A stretch of 18,377 nucleotides of DNA from assembly GCA_021799315.1 (NCBI GenBank), contig JAJZAR010000017.1:1-18377 (forward strand), written 5' to 3'. Position numbers and translations under genes: made by a program. The notes beneath the pieces are model-generated. The model had not been told where the DNA came from and made no database searches. It was given only the letters and a program-made list of their open reading frames with translations. This document shows positions 1 through 6,404 of the stretch, one piece after another (the first letter of the stretch is position 1; every line of letters begins with the position of its first letter). Origin of the DNA: Thermoplasmata archaeon (GTDB lineage Archaea; Thermoplasmatota; Thermoplasmata; Thermoplasmatales; Thermoplasmataceae).

Positions 1-150
1 TAAGTCATAATAATTTCAATACAACTTTAATACTGAACTTGAATCTATTCAAATGTGAATTCGTTTGAAGGTTCCAACTCCATAACCGGAAATACTCAAA
101 CTTTTGTTACCTATGGTTTCTAAAACTTCACACTCAAATGTTAGGGCAAC
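1..150. other. AT-rich gene-free left edge
   Basis: No convincing reading frame, RNA gene or repeat is visible before the promoter of the universal-stress gene. Stop codons are frequent in all frames that I read. It may be the 3' flank of a gene outside the window. Confidence 0.5.
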
Positions 151-159
151 GCTTTATAA
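151..159 (+). promoter_or_regulatory. TATA-like promoter of the stress-protein gene
   Basis: The TATA-like stretch gctttataa would place the transcript start near 182, giving a leader of about 39 bases. That leader contains the GGTGG ribosome-binding site at 211-215. The call rests on spacing and composition only. Confidence 0.4.
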
Positions 160-220
160 CGACCTACGGAATATACATTCAACAGGCAACATAATTTTTG
201 CTTGAAGAAAGGTGGAATAT

Positions 221-676
221 ATGGAATCAAAAGATGAAATTAATTCAATACTGCTTGCAACAGATTTTTCGCCTGAGGCAGAAAGGGCTTACAAGTTTGC
301 AAAGAAACTTACGGCACCACACAAAAACATAAAATTTTACATCATAACTGTTCACAAGCCCATATACGTTCCATTGGGTGACCTCACTGGAGCTAATGAT
401 GAACTTCTGCATGAAAACTCAGAGATGGAAAAGCGGTCAAAAGAACTGATGGAGAGATTAGTTGAAGAAATAAAGAAAGCAGGCGTTACAAATTGTGAGG
501 GTGTAATAGAATTTGGAGATCCTGTTAAGAAAATACTTGAAATGGCGGAGAAAGTCATGCCGAACATGATAATTATGGGCAACAGGAAGACAGGGCTCAA
601 GAAAGGTATTCTATTCGGGTCTGTATCCGTGAGAGTGTCCGCAAACTCTCCGGTTTCTGTTCTCATAGTTCGCTGA
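221..676 (+). CDS. UspA-family universal stress protein
   Basis: Small cytoplasmic nucleotide-binding protein of the universal stress family, 151 residues, the usual single-domain length. It opens with the typical strand ILLATDFSPEA (residues 10-20), where the Asp normally contacts nucleotide. It ends with the loop-strand GSVSVRVSANSPVSVLIVR. The ATP-loop pattern G-x2-G-x9-G-S is present as G120-x2-K123-x9-G133-S134, so the second glycine is lysine. ATP binding is therefore likely but unproven. I chose ATG 221 over the in-frame GTG 212 because GGTGG at 211-215 sits 5 bases before it and would overlap the GTG. The gene stands alone, convergent with a proton-ATPase gene. A role in stress survival is inferred from family only. 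Confidence 0.85.
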   Translation: MESKDEINSILLATDFSPEAERAYKFAKKLTAPHKNIKFYIITVHKPIYVPLGDLTGANDELLHENSEMEKRSKELMERLVEEIKKAGVTNCEGVIEFGDPVKKILEMAEKVMPNMIIMGNRKTGLKKGILFGSVSVRVSANSPVSVLIVR

Positions 677-679
677 TTG

Positions 680-721
680 GACCAGTTTTTTCATTTCAGG
701 AAAAAATAAGATTCCCTGGTC
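680..721 (+). terminator. Nested inverted repeat after the stress gene
   Basis: The outer arms gaccag (680-685) and ctggtc (716-721) are perfectly complementary. They enclose a second perfect pair, ttttttc (686-692) and gaaaaaa (700-706), around a 7-base loop. It begins 3 bases after the stop codon. A 3'-end structure or terminator is plausible, though archaeal termination usually needs only a T-run, which the inner arm also supplies. Confidence 0.45.
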
Positions 722-877
722 TGCAGGATTAGAATGAAAGCGAATCGATCGTTCCTGCTCCCATAACCCTCAATGACGAGAGAGAATCTTCACTGAGCAG
801 GTATATACAAGTATCTAAAGATGTCATATTAACTACAGCAATATCTGCAATCCGATGCGTCAGAGGGTGTTGTACCT
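722..877. other. Spacer between convergent genes
   Basis: No gene is supported here. A perfect 7-base inverted repeat, cctgctc (754-760) and gagcagg (795-801), has a 34-base loop. It could help end either convergent transcript or be chance. Confidence 0.35.
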
Positions 878-3241
878 TTATACAATCTTGATTGACCTTA
901 ATAGGATTGACTTTATGCTGTCGTTGACTATGAACGACAACATTGCGGTGAATGAAAGGGTTAGAAGCGTCACCCAAATAGGCATAGCAGCAACACCTGG
1001 GATACCGAATGTTTCTATTGCCAATACAACAAAAATATCAGCAATGAGTGAAAGGAACAGTGGTTTTCCAGGCATAGATGAATAGAAGTGTTTTCTTTCC
1101 CTTGTGACAAAGGTTGTGAAAATTCCAAAGTAAAGAATTATGCCAAAGGAAAAGGAGTACATTGGTACCTGGGTTCCAACAGACAGGTACTTCATTCCTA
1201 GGAATAGCCATAAAAATGATTCAGCTATCATCAAACCTCCAATCACTGCAGCCACTTTGACCAGCGATGTAATATTCCATGATTCCGGTTTTCTCGAAGC
1301 CCTTACGTTGTCCGTTGATAAAGATATTGTGACAAAATCTATGAGGAAGAGAGTCAGTACTATGTCAAATGCACTGACTATATAGCTCCCGAGAATTAGA
1401 AAGGCAATAGACACAAAAACAACTATTTCTATTGTTCGTGTGATTTTATTAAGTACCCATGTGACAACTCTTTGGTATATGGCCCTGCCGTCCTTTATGA
1501 GATCAACAATATTTTCAAGCCCTTCCTTTGTCAGTACTGCACTGGCAGCTGCCTTTGCAACATCAGTAGAGGTGCTGACTGCAATACCTACCTCAGCTTC
1601 CTTGAGGGCAGGAGCATCGTTTACGCCGTCTCCTGTCATGCCTGTGACGTGGTGTTTCTCTTGCAGGGCTTTAACTATCCTGTACTTGTCCTCTGGATAA
1701 ATTTCTGAAAACCCGTCGCTCTTTTCAATGATTTCTGGAGAAATATCCCCATGAACCTGTGTGATTGAAAGACCGAGGCCCACATTCCGTGCGGTTTCCA
1801 TTGCTATCTCCTCAGAATCTCCTGTCAGCATTTTCACACTGATGCCGAGGTCTTTAAGCTCACTTATAAGGGCTCTTGAATCTTTCCTCGGTGGATCGTA
1901 GAGTGCCACAAAACCTGCAATTTCGCCTTTTTTCTCCGCTGACTCGAGTGATATTGCGATTGTCCTGTATCCTTTCACAGCAAGATCCGTCATTCTCTTT
2001 TCCGCGTCCTTGCTGTTGACCAGTGCTGCGATAGTCTTCACGGCACCCTTCATTATATGGAGTCTTCTGCCATCCAGAACAGCGTCGGATTCTGTTCTTC
2101 TGGTCGATGGATCGAAAGGAATGAATTTCTCCACCGTGTATGCTGGTAATCCCCTCGTCCTGTATTCCTCAAGGAATGCAGAATCTATTGCATCATTATT
2201 TGCATCAGATGACGCCATAGCGCCGTATAGGATTATCTGATCTTCACTGTATCCATTGAGAGGTATGATGGATGCTACGGTTAATCTGTTCTGGGTTATG
2301 GTGCCTGTCTTGTCCGTGCAGAGGATATCCATGCTTGCAGCGTCTTCAATTGAGCTTAACCGGGTAACTACAATTCCTTTTTTTACAAGATCCATGGATC
2401 CAAGAGCCATGCTTACTGTAAACATTGCAGGAAGAGCCACTGGGATGGCAGCTATGAGGAGAACCAGCAGGAGTGGAAGTATGGAGATGACGTTAAACCC
2501 ACGTATAATCCAAACTATAAGAGAAACAACCACAAGCGAGATCGCTATGGCAAGAAGCCATTTTAGAACCCCAGAAACAACTTCATTTATATGCAGTTTT
2601 GGAGAAGCTGTCTGCACAAGTTCGGCTGTCTTTCCAAAGTATGTAGCAGCACCTGTAGCAATAACTATCGCAGTACTTTCTCCCTTCTTTATTATGGAAC
2701 CGGAGTACACCTTCTCTCCATTCTTCCTTTCAACGGAAATCGACTCTCCTGTCAACACTGACTGATCTACGTCAAGGTAGCCTTCAAGAAGTTTAGCATC
2801 AGCGGGAACTACATCTCCTGATCGTATACGTATCACGTCTCCTGGAACAAGTGACCTGGCGTCTTCAACGGTCCATTTACCGTTCCTGAGAACCCTGCTT
2901 TTCACATGCAGACTCTGCTTTAATATTCTTACTGCCCCCGAGGCACGTTCCTCCTGAAAGAAACTGATTATTGCATTAACTATGAGCAGTGCGGCAATTA
3001 TATAAAAATCAAGGTACTTCTGTAATACAAATGTCAGGGCCGCGGTAACCTCAAGCATCCATGCTGTAGTTCCCCAGAATTTCCTCCCCAGGGAGAGAAG
3101 AGGATTTTCTTTCTTTTCCGGGATTTCATTGAAACCGTATTTTTGGCGCAATTTCGTAATATCCTCAGATGAAAGTCCATTATTGAGATCCGGTTTAATA
3201 TCGGCCGCATTCTCTGCATTTGATTTCTGATCCTTTGTCAA
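878..3241 (-). CDS. P-type (P-IIIA) plasma-membrane H+-ATPase
   Basis: Integral membrane pump of 787 residues that by family uses ATP to export protons, central to pH balance and membrane potential in an acidophile. The actuator motif is LTGES (163-167), the phosphorylation motif is CTDKTGT with phospho-Asp D310, and the hinge is TGDGVNDAPA (536-545). Membrane helix 4 carries IPVALP (266-271), as in fungal and plant pumps. Helix 6 has LIDFVTISLSTD, placing D635 at the position of the proton-carrying Asp of plant AHA2. About ten membrane segments are visible (two near 58-98, two near 223-281, six between 601 and 772). There is no long C-terminal autoinhibitory domain. The start is TTG at 3241-3239: the domain needs this frame, and a TATA box lies about 26 bases upstream, so the mRNA is probably leaderless. 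Proton rather than other-cation specificity is inferred from the motifs. Confidence 0.93.
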   Translation of the reverse strand: MTKDQKSNAENAADIKPDLNNGLSSEDITKLRQKYGFNEIPEKKENPLLSLGRKFWGTTAWMLEVTAALTFVLQKYLDFYIIAALLIVNAIISFFQEERASGAVRILKQSLHVKSRVLRNGKWTVEDARSLVPGDVIRIRSGDVVPADAKLLEGYLDVDQSVLTGESISVERKNGEKVYSGSIIKKGESTAIVIATGAATYFGKTAELVQTASPKLHINEVVSGVLKWLLAIAISLVVVSLIVWIIRGFNVISILPLLLVLLIAAIPVALPAMFTVSMALGSMDLVKKGIVVTRLSSIEDAASMDILCTDKTGTITQNRLTVASIIPLNGYSEDQIILYGAMASSDANNDAIDSAFLEEYRTRGLPAYTVEKFIPFDPSTRRTESDAVLDGRRLHIMKGAVKTIAALVNSKDAEKRMTDLAVKGYRTIAISLESAEKKGEIAGFVALYDPPRKDSRALISELKDLGISVKMLTGDSEEIAMETARNVGLGLSITQVHGDISPEIIEKSDGFSEIYPEDKYRIVKALQEKHHVTGMTGDGVNDAPALKEAEVGIAVSTSTDVAKAAASAVLTKEGLENIVDLIKDGRAIYQRVVTWVLNKITRTIEIVVFVSIAFLILGSYIVSAFDIVLTLFLIDFVTISLSTDNVRASRKPESWNITSLVKVAAVIGGLMIAESFLWLFLGMKYLSVGTQVPMYSFSFGIILYFGIFTTFVTRERKHFYSSMPGKPLFLSLIADIFVVLAIETFGIPGVAAMPIWVTLLTLSFTAMLSFIVNDSIKSILLRSIKIV

Positions 3242-3262
3242 GATTTCATTATGCCATAAGAT

Positions 3263-3272
3263 AATTTAAATA
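3263..3272 (-). promoter_or_regulatory. TATA box of the proton-ATPase gene
   Basis: The sequence tatttaaatt (minus strand), with palindromic core atttaaat at 3264-3271, is centred 26 bases upstream of the TTG codon. This spacing predicts transcription starting at the start codon itself. Confidence 0.6.
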
Positions 3273-3645
3273 CGATGTATTATAGACAATCTCGGATGTG
3301 TGTTATTTTCCTGATTGTTTCTAATTGTTTTCGATGCATACGAATTCAGCATCCCATCAAACAGAGATGCTCATTTTCCTTATATGAATCATTCCATCCG
3401 CCTGGTCAATTGGACATGATATATACCATATCGAAAGCCAATCTCTGCCTGTGAACCGTTAGCCCTTAAGGATTCCATAGAAACCGTGAATCTCTCTTCT
3501 GTTGAATTCTTTCAAATTGATACATATATCTTCAGAGCTAACTGAGCTTTTTGCATGCTTTTAATGTGTGCTATTTTCCACATGCTATTGTTATCACGGC
3601 GTTCTGTTTGTATGATGATTCTGGTCACATTGATTGGTAAATGTA
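3273..3645. other. Longest gene-free stretch of the window
   Basis: It lies between the start of the ATPase gene and the end of the mevalonate-kinase gene, both on the minus strand. I see no homologous gene remnant, tRNA-like fold or repeat array. A 6-base inverted repeat, agcatc (3348-3353) and gatgct (3366-3371), is the only clear local structure. A short + strand frame at 3555-3737 runs into the kinase gene and has no protein-like features or ribosome-binding site. The region probably holds the kinase 3' untranslated end and ATPase upstream regulatory DNA. Confidence 0.4.
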
Positions 3646-4584
3646 TTACAGGAGTCTGGCTGGACCTGCGATCTTTAATTCTCTCATATCCTTGGTATGA
3701 GGCTCTATCACAGATCTGGCAAATTCCACATTCTTAATTTCTGTGATGACAAACACACTGTTTCCTCCTGTAACTATGTAAGACATCCATTTGTTGGCTC
3801 TCCTATCCTTTATGTCATCCATGAGGGCTTTCATCTGTTCTGTAACAATTTCTACATCCACAAGACTGTTCAGATAATGATAATCGTCTGTATCTCTCAT
3901 GGCTAACTCCCATATGGCCTTCATATCCTTCCCGTTTGAAAGTTCTTTGAGTGTTTCCACATTCCTATTTGCATTCTCTATTCGAGTTGGATAATACTCC
4001 GACCGTGGCTGATTAAAATGGATGAGATCTGAAGGCTTTCTTTTGTGAGGAAATACTGCACTGATTACAGTGAATTCCGCAAATGCTTCTTCTGGGAGAA
4101 GTTGCCTGGTAACTGGTTTTTCTATTCCGGTTGTTACAGTTAAGCCACCAAAGAAACTCCTCCCTGCGCTTTCTGATACCTTCCTCATATTTTGTTCAAG
4201 ATTCTCAAGATCAATTACTCCAAGAGCAGATTGAATGCATTTGCCTAGAGCTGCAGCGCCAGCATCTGAACTGCCACTTATAATATTCTCATTTTCCGAA
4301 ACCACAGAAATATAGTTTCCATTGAATTTTTTCAGAATTTCTTCTCTGTATGGTTCAATCATCTTAAAGGGGGATCGTGTGTCAGAAGAGTCTATAATTT
4401 CGCCGTTAAGCGTACTTTCTTTGGGTTCATCCGTAATATAGAGAGTGGTTCTGGCAACTGATTCCCTGTCTTTAAGAGAATAGCAGACTCCTGCAGAATC
4501 ATGATACGGTAACCTTTCTCTCTCATTGTTTAGTCCCCCAAGAAGAACAATGCCAAAAGTTGGATGGGATACACACTGAAACAT
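3646..4584 (-). CDS. Mevalonate 3-kinase (Thermoplasma-type mevalonate pathway)
   Basis: GHMP-superfamily protein of 312 residues, homologous to diphosphomevalonate decarboxylase but resembling Thermoplasma mevalonate 3-kinase, which phosphorylates mevalonate at the 3-hydroxyl on the way to isopentenyl diphosphate for archaeal lipids. The N-terminal strand is HPTFGIVLLGG. The phosphate loop SGSSDAGAAALG lies near residues 103-114 and ESAGRSFFGGL near 138-148. KPSDLIHFNQPRSEYYPTR follows near 183-201. True decarboxylases have a catalytic Asp in a FDAGPN-like motif; here the aligned segment is IVTGGNS, with Thr (about T272) instead, as I recall for the Thermoplasma kinase. The start is chosen at ATG 4584, with a TATA-like box about 24 bases upstream and a first strand matching the family. 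An in-frame ATG at 4614 would add ten residues encoded across that box. The neighbours are not pathway genes. Confidence 0.85.
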   Translation of the reverse strand: MFQCVSHPTFGIVLLGGLNNERERLPYHDSAGVCYSLKDRESVARTTLYITDEPKESTLNGEIIDSSDTRSPFKMIEPYREEILKKFNGNYISVVSENENIISGSSDAGAAALGKCIQSALGVIDLENLEQNMRKVSESAGRSFFGGLTVTTGIEKPVTRQLLPEEAFAEFTVISAVFPHKRKPSDLIHFNQPRSEYYPTRIENANRNVETLKELSNGKDMKAIWELAMRDTDDYHYLNSLVDVEIVTEQMKALMDDIKDRRANKWMSYIVTGGNSVFVITEIKNVEFARSVIEPHTKDMRELKIAGPARLL

Positions 4585-4604
4585 GCCTGAAATCTTCACA
4601 CCAC

Positions 4605-4612
4605 TATATATC
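4605..4612 (-). promoter_or_regulatory. TATA box of the mevalonate 3-kinase gene
   Basis: On the minus strand this reads gatatata, centred about 24 bases before ATG 4584. If it is the promoter, the upstream in-frame ATG at 4614 is not transcribed and 4584 is a leaderless start. Confidence 0.45.
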
Positions 4613-4672
4613 ATTATACCATAAATGCCATTCGCAGAAACCTGTTTTACCTGCCATAGATTCAGAATGATC

Positions 4673-4681
4673 TATTTATAT
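4673..4681 (+). promoter_or_regulatory. TATA box of the dsrE-btuF-like operon
   Basis: The sequence tatttatat is centred 24 bases before ATG 4701, implying a leaderless mRNA. It lies about 70 bases from the divergent kinase promoter, so the two share an upstream region. Confidence 0.55.
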
Positions 4682-4700
4682 CTGAAAAACATACGAATTT

Positions 4701-5048
4701 ATGGTAGAAACAAAGGTTATATTTATCATAAGTAGCGGCGCTGAACAGAAAGAAAAGGCCCTGTCTGGACTCAGAATGGCCATAAACATGAAGGTAAAAA
4801 ATAGAGTGGATGATGTGAGAATTCTTTTCTTCGGACCGTCTGAGGAGATGATTGCAAAAACAGATGCAACAATAGACCAGATGCTGAAAGAGGCTACAGA
4901 AGCTGGCGTATACAAAAGTGCGTGCTCTTTCATTGCTGAAAGCAAAAAGGTTGACAAAGAACTCAAAGCCAAAGACGTTAAACTGGAACCTGCAGGCGAG
5001 GTTGTTGCAAAGGCACTCAAGGAAGGATATTTCCCCATAACATTCTGA
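4701..5048 (+). CDS. DsrE-family small protein
   Basis: 115-residue soluble protein of the DsrE/TusD/YchN-like fold, a family whose members carry sulfur on a cysteine or act as small scaffold proteins. It begins with the strand VIFIISSGAEQKEKALSGLRMA, followed by VDDVRILFFGPSEEM. It contains one cysteine, C75 in SACSFIAES, near the place of the active Cys in sulfur-carrying members. The C-terminal EVVAKALKEGYFPITF matches the family's usual final helix and strand. Its stop codon shares one base with the start of the next gene (TGATG), so the two are probably translated together. A sulfur-transfer role is possible but not shown; partner proteins such as TusB or TusE homologues are absent from the window. 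Confidence 0.75.
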   Translation: MVETKVIFIISSGAEQKEKALSGLRMAINMKVKNRVDDVRILFFGPSEEMIAKTDATIDQMLKEATEAGVYKSACSFIAESKKVDKELKAKDVKLEPAGEVVAKALKEGYFPITF

Positions 5049-5869
5049 TGACTCTGCTGAAGGATTCATCTGGAAGAAAGGTGGATGTCCCATCCAATTT
5101 TAAGAAGATAATATCCCTGAATCCCTCAATCACTGAGACAATTTGCCTGCTCGGCCTTGAAGATAAGCTTAAGGGCGTGAGTGCCTTTTGCCGCAGACCA
5201 GAATCTGTAGAAAAAATAAGGAAAATTGGAAGCTACAGTACATATAACGAGAATATTGTTCAGGAAATAAATCCTGATATTATTATGACCATATCCGGTT
5301 ATCAGGAGGAACTCACCAGAAAATTATCTGAAAAGTTTAATGTTTTCCAGCTAGAACTCCCTTCAACGCCCTTTGGCATTCTTGATATGATAATGAGAGT
5401 TGGCACCATTTTTGACCAGAGGCAGGCATCCATGGAACTTGTGCATCATCTGCAGGAACATATGCCAAAGTTGCCTGTGAACAAAATGAAAAGAGCCTAT
5501 CTGGAAATTGACCTTGGAGGCCCCGTTTCCTTTGGTTCCTTGAGCTATATTACGTCAACACTTAACTATTTTGGACTGGAGACACCCTTTGATAGGGAAA
5601 AGAAAGAATGGCTAACACCTGATTATTCATTTATTGAAAACTTTGACCCGGAAATTATGATCTTTGAGGGAAAGATGTACCGTGGTACAAATATAGATGA
5701 GACGAAAAACAGAATCAAGGATACGCCTCTTGGAAGAACAACTGCTTTCAGGGATTCTAATATATTTTGCACACCTGGAAAGTTAGACTTCTTTGCCCAC
5801 CACGGACCATCATTTTTCTCGGAAGTTATGCCGTGGCTGCGGGAAATCATGATAAAAATTAATATATAG
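5048..5869 (+). CDS. BtuF/TroA-like binding protein without signal peptide
   Basis: 273-residue protein with the helical-backbone metal-receptor fold of cobalamin and iron-siderophore binding proteins. The first lobe has RKVDVPSNFKKIISLNPSITETICLLGL (residues 10-37) and INPDIIMTISGYQEELTRKL (74-93), both typical of BtuF-like proteins. The second lobe has YLEIDLGGPVSFGSLSYITSTLNYFGL (151-177) and NFDPEIMIFEG (198-208), ending with the usual helix. Extracellular members start with a signal peptide or lipobox; this one starts directly with the domain, so it is predicted to be cytoplasmic. No ABC permease or ATPase gene is adjacent. It overlaps the DsrE-like gene by one base. A cytoplasmic corrinoid or metal-binding role is inference; a missed upstream start is unlikely because the stop codon of the previous gene intervenes. 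Confidence 0.72.
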   Translation: MTLLKDSSGRKVDVPSNFKKIISLNPSITETICLLGLEDKLKGVSAFCRRPESVEKIRKIGSYSTYNENIVQEINPDIIMTISGYQEELTRKLSEKFNVFQLELPSTPFGILDMIMRVGTIFDQRQASMELVHHLQEHMPKLPVNKMKRAYLEIDLGGPVSFGSLSYITSTLNYFGLETPFDREKKEWLTPDYSFIENFDPEIMIFEGKMYRGTNIDETKNRIKDTPLGRTTAFRDSNIFCTPGKLDFFAHHGPSFFSEVMPWLREIMIKINI

Positions 5870-5887
5870 GTATTTGAACCATATTAA

Positions 5888-5895
5888 TATTTATA
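5888..5895 (+). promoter_or_regulatory. TATA box of ssb
   Basis: The sequence tatttata is centred near 5891, predicting a transcript start near 5917 and a leader of about 24 bases. Unlike most genes here, ssb would thus have a short 5' untranslated region. Confidence 0.5.
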
Positions 5896-5915
5896 CGAGT
5901 AAGCTATTCTAATCA

Positions 5916-5927
5916 GTCCAAAAGGAC
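5916..5927 (+). promoter_or_regulatory. Small hairpin at the predicted 5' end of ssb mRNA
   Basis: GTCC-AAAA-GGAC forms a 4-base-pair stem with an A4 loop, at the predicted transcript start and about 13 bases before the ATG. It might mask or expose the weak AGG at 5928-5930. Short stems like this also occur by chance. Confidence 0.25.
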
Positions 5928-5940
5928 AGGTCGTAACCAT

Positions 5941-6402
5941 ATGGAAGGAATTACCAAAATAAAGGAACTAACACCCGAGTCAAGAAGAGTAAATGTTCTT
6001 GCAAAGGTCTTAGAGATCGGCGAGCCAAAGGAAATAAACACCAGATTCGGTGAATCAAAATCAGTTACTGAAGTAGTAATTGCTGACGATACCGGAAAAG
6101 TGAAACTGTCACTCTGGGGAGAACAGGCTTCTTCAGTCAAGGACGGAGAGACACTCCATGTTGATAACGGTTATATCTCACTTGTCAGAGGACAGATGAG
6201 ACTCAACGTTGGAAAATACGGAAACCTCAACGAAAGCGAAGAGGAAGTTGGAGAAGTAAACAAAGAAAACGATATGAGTGAAAAAGTTTACGAAAACAAC
6301 AACTTCAGAAGAGGAGGATTCAAGAGAGGAGGCTTCGGAGGCAACGGTGGCGGAAGAAGAGACTTCGACTCAAGAGACAACTACAGAAACAATGATGACT
6401 GA
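5941..6402 (+). CDS. ssb: Single-stranded DNA-binding protein (OB fold, Gly/Arg tail)
   Basis: 153-residue single-stranded DNA-binding protein of the crenarchaeal/Thermoplasma type: one OB fold plus a flexible tail, as in Sulfolobus SSB (148 residues). The OB fold spans roughly residues 1-95. It includes RRVNVLAKVLEIGEP (15-29), VIADDTGKVKLSLWGEQA (46-63) with W59 as a likely base-stacking residue, and GQMRLNVGKYGNL. An acidic linker (about 97-120) is followed by FRRGGFKRGGFGGNGGGRR (122-140) and an Asp/Asn-rich end. It coats ssDNA in replication and repair. It is convergent with the DNA ligase gene, with only 2 bases between the stop codons, so its transcript must end inside the ligase gene. 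Confidence 0.92.
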   Translation: MEGITKIKELTPESRRVNVLAKVLEIGEPKEINTRFGESKSVTEVVIADDTGKVKLSLWGEQASSVKDGETLHVDNGYISLVRGQMRLNVGKYGNLNESEEEVGEVNKENDMSEKVYENNNFRRGGFKRGGFGGNGGGRRDFDSRDNYRNNDD

Positions 6403-6404
6403 AG

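Noticed and set aside
722..877. Possible tRNA or structured RNA between the convergent genes
   Set aside because: No T-loop consensus, acceptor stem or cloverleaf could be traced; only an isolated 7-base inverted repeat.
2256..2765. A 169-residue open frame on the + strand inside the proton-ATPase gene
   Set aside because: It is antisense to conserved catalytic segments of the ATPase, has a low-complexity Met/Ser/Thr-rich translation and no promoter or ribosome-binding site.
878..3241. Alternative identity as a calcium or heavy-metal P-type ATPase
   Set aside because: There is no N-terminal metal-binding domain and no CPC motif, and helix 4 (IPVALP) and helix 6 (Asp 635) match proton pumps of type IIIA.
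3611..3670. ATGATGA at 3612 resembles a C box of an archaeal C/D guide RNA
   Set aside because: No CTGA D box follows at a suitable distance and no terminal stem is visible.
3555..3737. A + strand 60-codon frame at the end of the gene-free stretch
   Set aside because: It runs into the mevalonate kinase gene, lacks a ribosome-binding site and has no recognisable pattern.
3646..4584. Annotation as diphosphomevalonate decarboxylase
   Set aside because: The catalytic Asp of decarboxylases is Thr here and the whole pattern fits the Thermoplasma 3-kinase instead.
4662..5093. Two minus-strand frames (143 and 120 residues) over the DsrE-like gene
   Set aside because: The + strand frame has a promoter, family match and coupling to the next gene; the minus frames are Phe/Ser/Cys-rich shadows.
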